Assembly (NCBI GenBank): GCA_050248995.1
Contig: JBFWRI010000026.1
Span: 1-25,234, forward strand
Direction of reading: 5' to 3'
DNA: 25,234 bases
DNA from: JBFWRI01 sp050248995
Lineage (GTDB): Bacteria > Pseudomonadota > Alphaproteobacteria > JAIXQD01
Position 1 is the first letter of the stretch, and every line of letters begins with the position of its first letter. The position numbers were made by a program, and so were the translations under genes. The notes below the pieces were generated by a model. That model searched no databases, was not told where the DNA came from, and was given only the letters and a program-made list of their open reading frames with translations. Shown piece by piece: positions 23,301 to 25,234 of this stretch.

Positions 23301-23681
23301 CTAGTGCACCAGGGCCAGTAGGTATTCGACAACATCGTCATACTGCCGGCCTTTTAGATCAGCCAGCGATTTCACGCCAAACTGGGCCATAATCACTTCT
23401 TCCACCCAGTCACGGCTGGTACCCATTTTATAGGCCACATAATCCATCAGATTGATGATGGCGTCGGCTTCGATCATCGTCAGCGGACGCGCGTGCACAC
23501 CACTATACAGGTCACCAACGGCAACCCCCATCAGCGTGCTGAGCAGCAGACCGCTGGCTATAATGGCCTGCGCACGGCGCTGCAGGCGTCTTTGCTCTTT
23601 CTGTATCTCAAGCTGCTCTTCCCGGGCCTCGTACAATTCGTTTTCGGCCAGCCTGAATATCTCCTGCTGTAATGCAGACAT
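23301..23681 (-). CDS. Membrane protein with N-terminal coiled coil, function unknown
   Basis: A 126-residue protein. The ATG at 23681 follows GGGAGA; a GTG five codons upstream is less likely. Residues 1-36 (LYEAREEQLEIQKEQRRLQRRAQ) form a strongly charged helix likely to be a coiled coil, followed by one hydrophobic segment (IIASGLLLSTLMGVAVG), then a C-terminal domain (LTMIEADAIINLMDYVAYKMGTSRDWVEEVIMAQFGVKSLADLK) with helical repeats. No family recognised. Convergent with the XRE gene. Confidence 0.68.
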   Translation of the reverse strand: MSALQQEIFRLAENELYEAREEQLEIQKEQRRLQRRAQAIIASGLLLSTLMGVAVGDLYSGVHARPLTMIEADAIINLMDYVAYKMGTSRDWVEEVIMAQFGVKSLADLKGRQYDDVVEYLLALVH

Positions 23682-24046
23682 CTGAAAATCTCCCACTTAG
23701 TATTATTGATAAGGTCCTGCTTCAGTATTCGTATGTATGCGTGTGGCGGGGGTTATATGGCGCGACGCTTAACAGAATGTTATTTCAACATACGAGTGTG
23801 TGGAAAACGCTGGCCTTTTTTAAAAACTCCGCCGATTGGCCGACCCAAAAAGGAATTTAATCCTTTTTCATAAGCTGGTGTGCACCGCACAAAAACGGTC
23901 TTCCTGTAACCCCTTGCGAAATATTATTTCTTGGATGTTGCAGCGCACACCTATGGTGCGGCGCATAGCAAGAAACAGTGTGCAACATTCCGTTATCTTA
24001 ACCCCCCTCTGTTATCCTGATTTCGTCTCTCTAGGAGGAGGACGCC
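23682..24046. other. Gene-poor divergent spacer with palindromes
   Basis: About 365 bases separate the divergent coiled-coil and four-helix membrane protein genes. No frame in it has a ribosome site and a protein-like composition. It contains a perfect AT-rich inverted repeat at 23847-23868 and GTTGCA/TGCAAC arms around 23937-23988. It probably carries both promoters, but no clear -35/-10 pair was found. Confidence 0.55.
23847..23868. repeat. Perfect AAAAAGGA/TCCTTTTT inverted repeat
   Basis: Eight-base arms (23847-23854 and 23861-23868) flank a 6-base ATTTAA spacer. Being AT-rich and symmetrical with A- and T-tracts, it could be a weak bidirectional terminator or a protein-binding palindrome. 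Confidence 0.4.
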
Positions 24047-24415
24047 ATGACAAACCTGAACCTGACTAAGTTCCTTATCTCGGCCCTGGGCGTGACGGTG
24101 TTCACGCTGGTGTACGGGATGTTCATCCAAGGCCATATCGGCGCTGTTGAGGCGACGGCCATAAGCATGACCGCCACCGTCAAGGCCCTGTTGGTAGCCC
24201 TGGTTATCACCCTTATCTTCACCAAGAACTATGAAGATAAAGGCATGCACGAAGGCATCCGCTTTGGTGTGCTGATCGGTCTGCTGCTGGGTGTTGTCGG
24301 TGCCACCGGCCACATGGATAAGATCGACGTCGCTGTAAAGCACCTGATTGATGGCGTGCTGTTCGGTGTCGGTAGCGGCATCGTGCTCAGCCTGCTGTAT
24401 AAAGACGGCAAATAA
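24047..24415 (+). CDS. Four-helix inner-membrane protein, function unknown
   Basis: A 122-residue integral membrane protein. The ATG follows a very strong ribosome site (AGGAGGAGG). Four hydrophobic helices are seen: at about residues 8-27, 40-59, 71-87 and 98-117. The loop NYEDKGMHEGIRFGVLIGLLLG, with its charged Glu-Asp-Lys before a glycine-rich helix, resembles a pattern seen in small DUF1761/DUF2177-like membrane proteins, but I cannot assign one. A strong terminator follows directly, so it is monocistronic and probably well expressed. Confidence 0.78.
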   Translation: MTNLNLTKFLISALGVTVFTLVYGMFIQGHIGAVEATAISMTATVKALLVALVITLIFTKNYEDKGMHEGIRFGVLIGLLLGVVGATGHMDKIDVAVKHLIDGVLFGVGSGIVLSLLYKDGK

Positions 24416-24438
24416 CAGCTGATATAAGAAGAAGATTG

Positions 24439-24471
24439 GGCCCCGGCAGAAATGCCGGGGCCTTTTTCTTT
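24439..24471 (+). terminator. Strong intrinsic terminator with GAAA loop
   Basis: A 10-bp perfect stem (GGCCCCGGCA at 24439-24448 with TGCCGGGGCC at 24453-24462) is closed by the stable GAAA tetraloop and followed by TTTTTCTTT. It ends the transcript of the four-helix membrane protein. Confidence 0.9.
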
Positions 24472-24533
24472 GCCTGCAATTTGCTTGCAAACCGCCCCGA
24501 CGGTCTTTAGCCTTGGACTGCATTTTAAGGCGT

Positions 24534-25234
24534 ATGGCACCTATGAATATTCCCGGCGTTACCATTGATCCTTCCCGCATCGACCACAACCTTGTGGCCA
24601 CCCTGCGCACCGACGGCATGACGCGCTTTCCGCCCCTGCCGAAAACCATGATGACGCAAATGCGCAAAGACGAGCCGTGGTTGATTGTCGACAATACTTA
24701 CCCCGCCCAGATTGCGGAGCGCCTGCGTATGCTGCAGGAAAAGCCCGACTGGGTGATTGCGCGTACAAACGCGCGCGGTGTGCGGGCAATGGAAGAAGAA
24801 CTACGCGATACCGTCGTTACGTCTCTACTGGAGACCTACCCCGAATACTTCGAGCTGGATGGTGCAACCCTTTGGTCAAAGCTGACCGGCATTGGCGTGG
24901 ATACCAGCCGCACGGGCGCCGACCCCATGGTGGCCTGTCTGCTGCTGGCCAGCGAAGATATGACGATTATGGCGCCGCGTGTGCGGTCGGGCCAACGCGT
25001 ATACCCGCTGGTTAGCGGAACGCTGGCATTCCCAAACAACTGGTCTTTGGTGCCCAACTATGATGAACCACGGCCCGCCGATGTGCCCGGCAACGAAGGC
25101 GCAATCAAAGAGTGGGAACAGCGCAGCTATATAAGCAAGCTGGGCGCACGCCTTGGTAAAACGCCGCGCCAGATCCATTACCGCCATGTTCCGCATTACA
25201 TGAAAAAATTTGCCGACCATGTCGACCGTTTTAT
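24534..25234 (+). CDS. DUF3445-like protein (heme-dependent oxidative N-demethylase family), 3' end outside window
   Basis: An open frame of about 233 codons runs off the right edge. I translated it by hand. The late segments LLLASEDMTIMAP, VSGTLAFPNNWSL and KLGARLGKTPRQIHYRHVPHYMKKF match the DUF3445 layout of an 'ED' motif, a 'FPS-W' motif, and a 'G-I-H-VP' segment. Characterised DUF3445 members are heme-containing enzymes that remove methyl groups from amines with oxygen. Two in-frame ATGs exist: 24534, 3 bases after AAGG, and 24543, which is 12 bases after it; neither spacing is ideal. The gene follows the strong terminator and so has its own promoter. Family assignment is by memory of motifs. 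Confidence 0.62.
   Translation, partial: MAPMNIPGVTIDPSRIDHNLVATLRTDGMTRFPPLPKTMMTQMRKDEPWLIVDNTYPAQIAERLRMLQEKPDWVIARTNARGVRAMEEELRDTVVTSLLETYPEYFELDGATLWSKLTGIGVDTSRTGADPMVACLLLASEDMTIMAPRVRSGQRVYPLVSGTLAFPNNWSLVPNYDEPRPADVPGNEGAIKEWEQRSYISKLGARLGKTPRQIHYRHVPHYMKKFADHVDRF

Noticed and set aside
23672..24069. Two short plus-strand frames (62 and 77 codons) in the spacer before the four-helix membrane protein
   Set aside because: Neither has a ribosome site. One overlaps the coding start of a confident gene and the other includes palindromic AT-rich DNA.
1..25234. CRISPR array, insertion sequences or toxin-antitoxin modules
   Set aside because: No regularly spaced direct repeats, no transposase motifs or terminal inverted repeats, and no recognisable toxin-antitoxin pair were seen on either strand.

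Overview
The window reads as chromosomal DNA of a Gram-negative alphaproteobacterium. The evidence is a complete Tad/Cpa pilus locus of alphaproteobacterial layout, an MlaA outer-membrane lipoprotein, a bacterial ELM1-family protein beside trxB, an Lrp/AsnC regulator, several lipobox signal peptides and moderately GC-rich coding DNA. The genus cannot be named from sequence alone; Micavibrio-like or Rhodospirillales-like lineages are possible but this is only inference. No insertion sequence, phage module, integrase, CRISPR array or rRNA was seen.

Left part (1-11450): a run of mostly unlinked housekeeping and hypothetical genes. In order these are a membrane protein cut by the window edge, mlaA, an FAD-dependent aromatic-ring-hydroxylase-like protein, an Lrp/AsnC regulator, an ELM1-trxB pair, a 54-residue protein, a lipoprotein plus an exported protein, a bacterial PH-domain membrane protein followed by two unknown proteins, a nucleotidyltransferase-aspartate aminotransferase pair, a GIY-YIG-like (T5orf172-type) protein whose C-terminus resembles a sliding-clamp-binding peptide, and tRNA-Val(CAC). 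Four convergent gene pairs in the window have stop codons separated by only 1-4 bases and no visible terminator between them.

Central part (11462-22727): the pilus locus, as two divergent operons around a 350-base AT-rich control region. Leftward are two TadE-like minor pilins and a TadG-like von Willebrand A protein. Rightward are flp, cpaA (prepilin peptidase), cpaB, cpaC (secretin), a short cpaD lipoprotein, cpaE, cpaF (motor ATPase), tadB and tadC, mostly with overlapping or nearly overlapping stop/start codons. Together they would process Flp pilin, polymerise it with CpaF and TadB/TadC, pass it through the CpaC secretin, and cap or decorate the fibre with TadE/TadG proteins. The control region holds a CtrA-like site placed at the -35 position of a candidate flp promoter, followed by a compact inverted repeat. 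One TadE protein carries two EF-hand/dockerin-like calcium loops, the most unusual protein feature in the locus.

Right part (22728-25234): an XRE-type regulator directly after tadC, a convergent coiled-coil membrane protein, a 365-base gene-poor stretch with palindromes, a four-helix membrane protein with a strong GAAA-loop terminator, and the start of a DUF3445-like (heme-dependent oxidative N-demethylase family) gene cut by the window edge.
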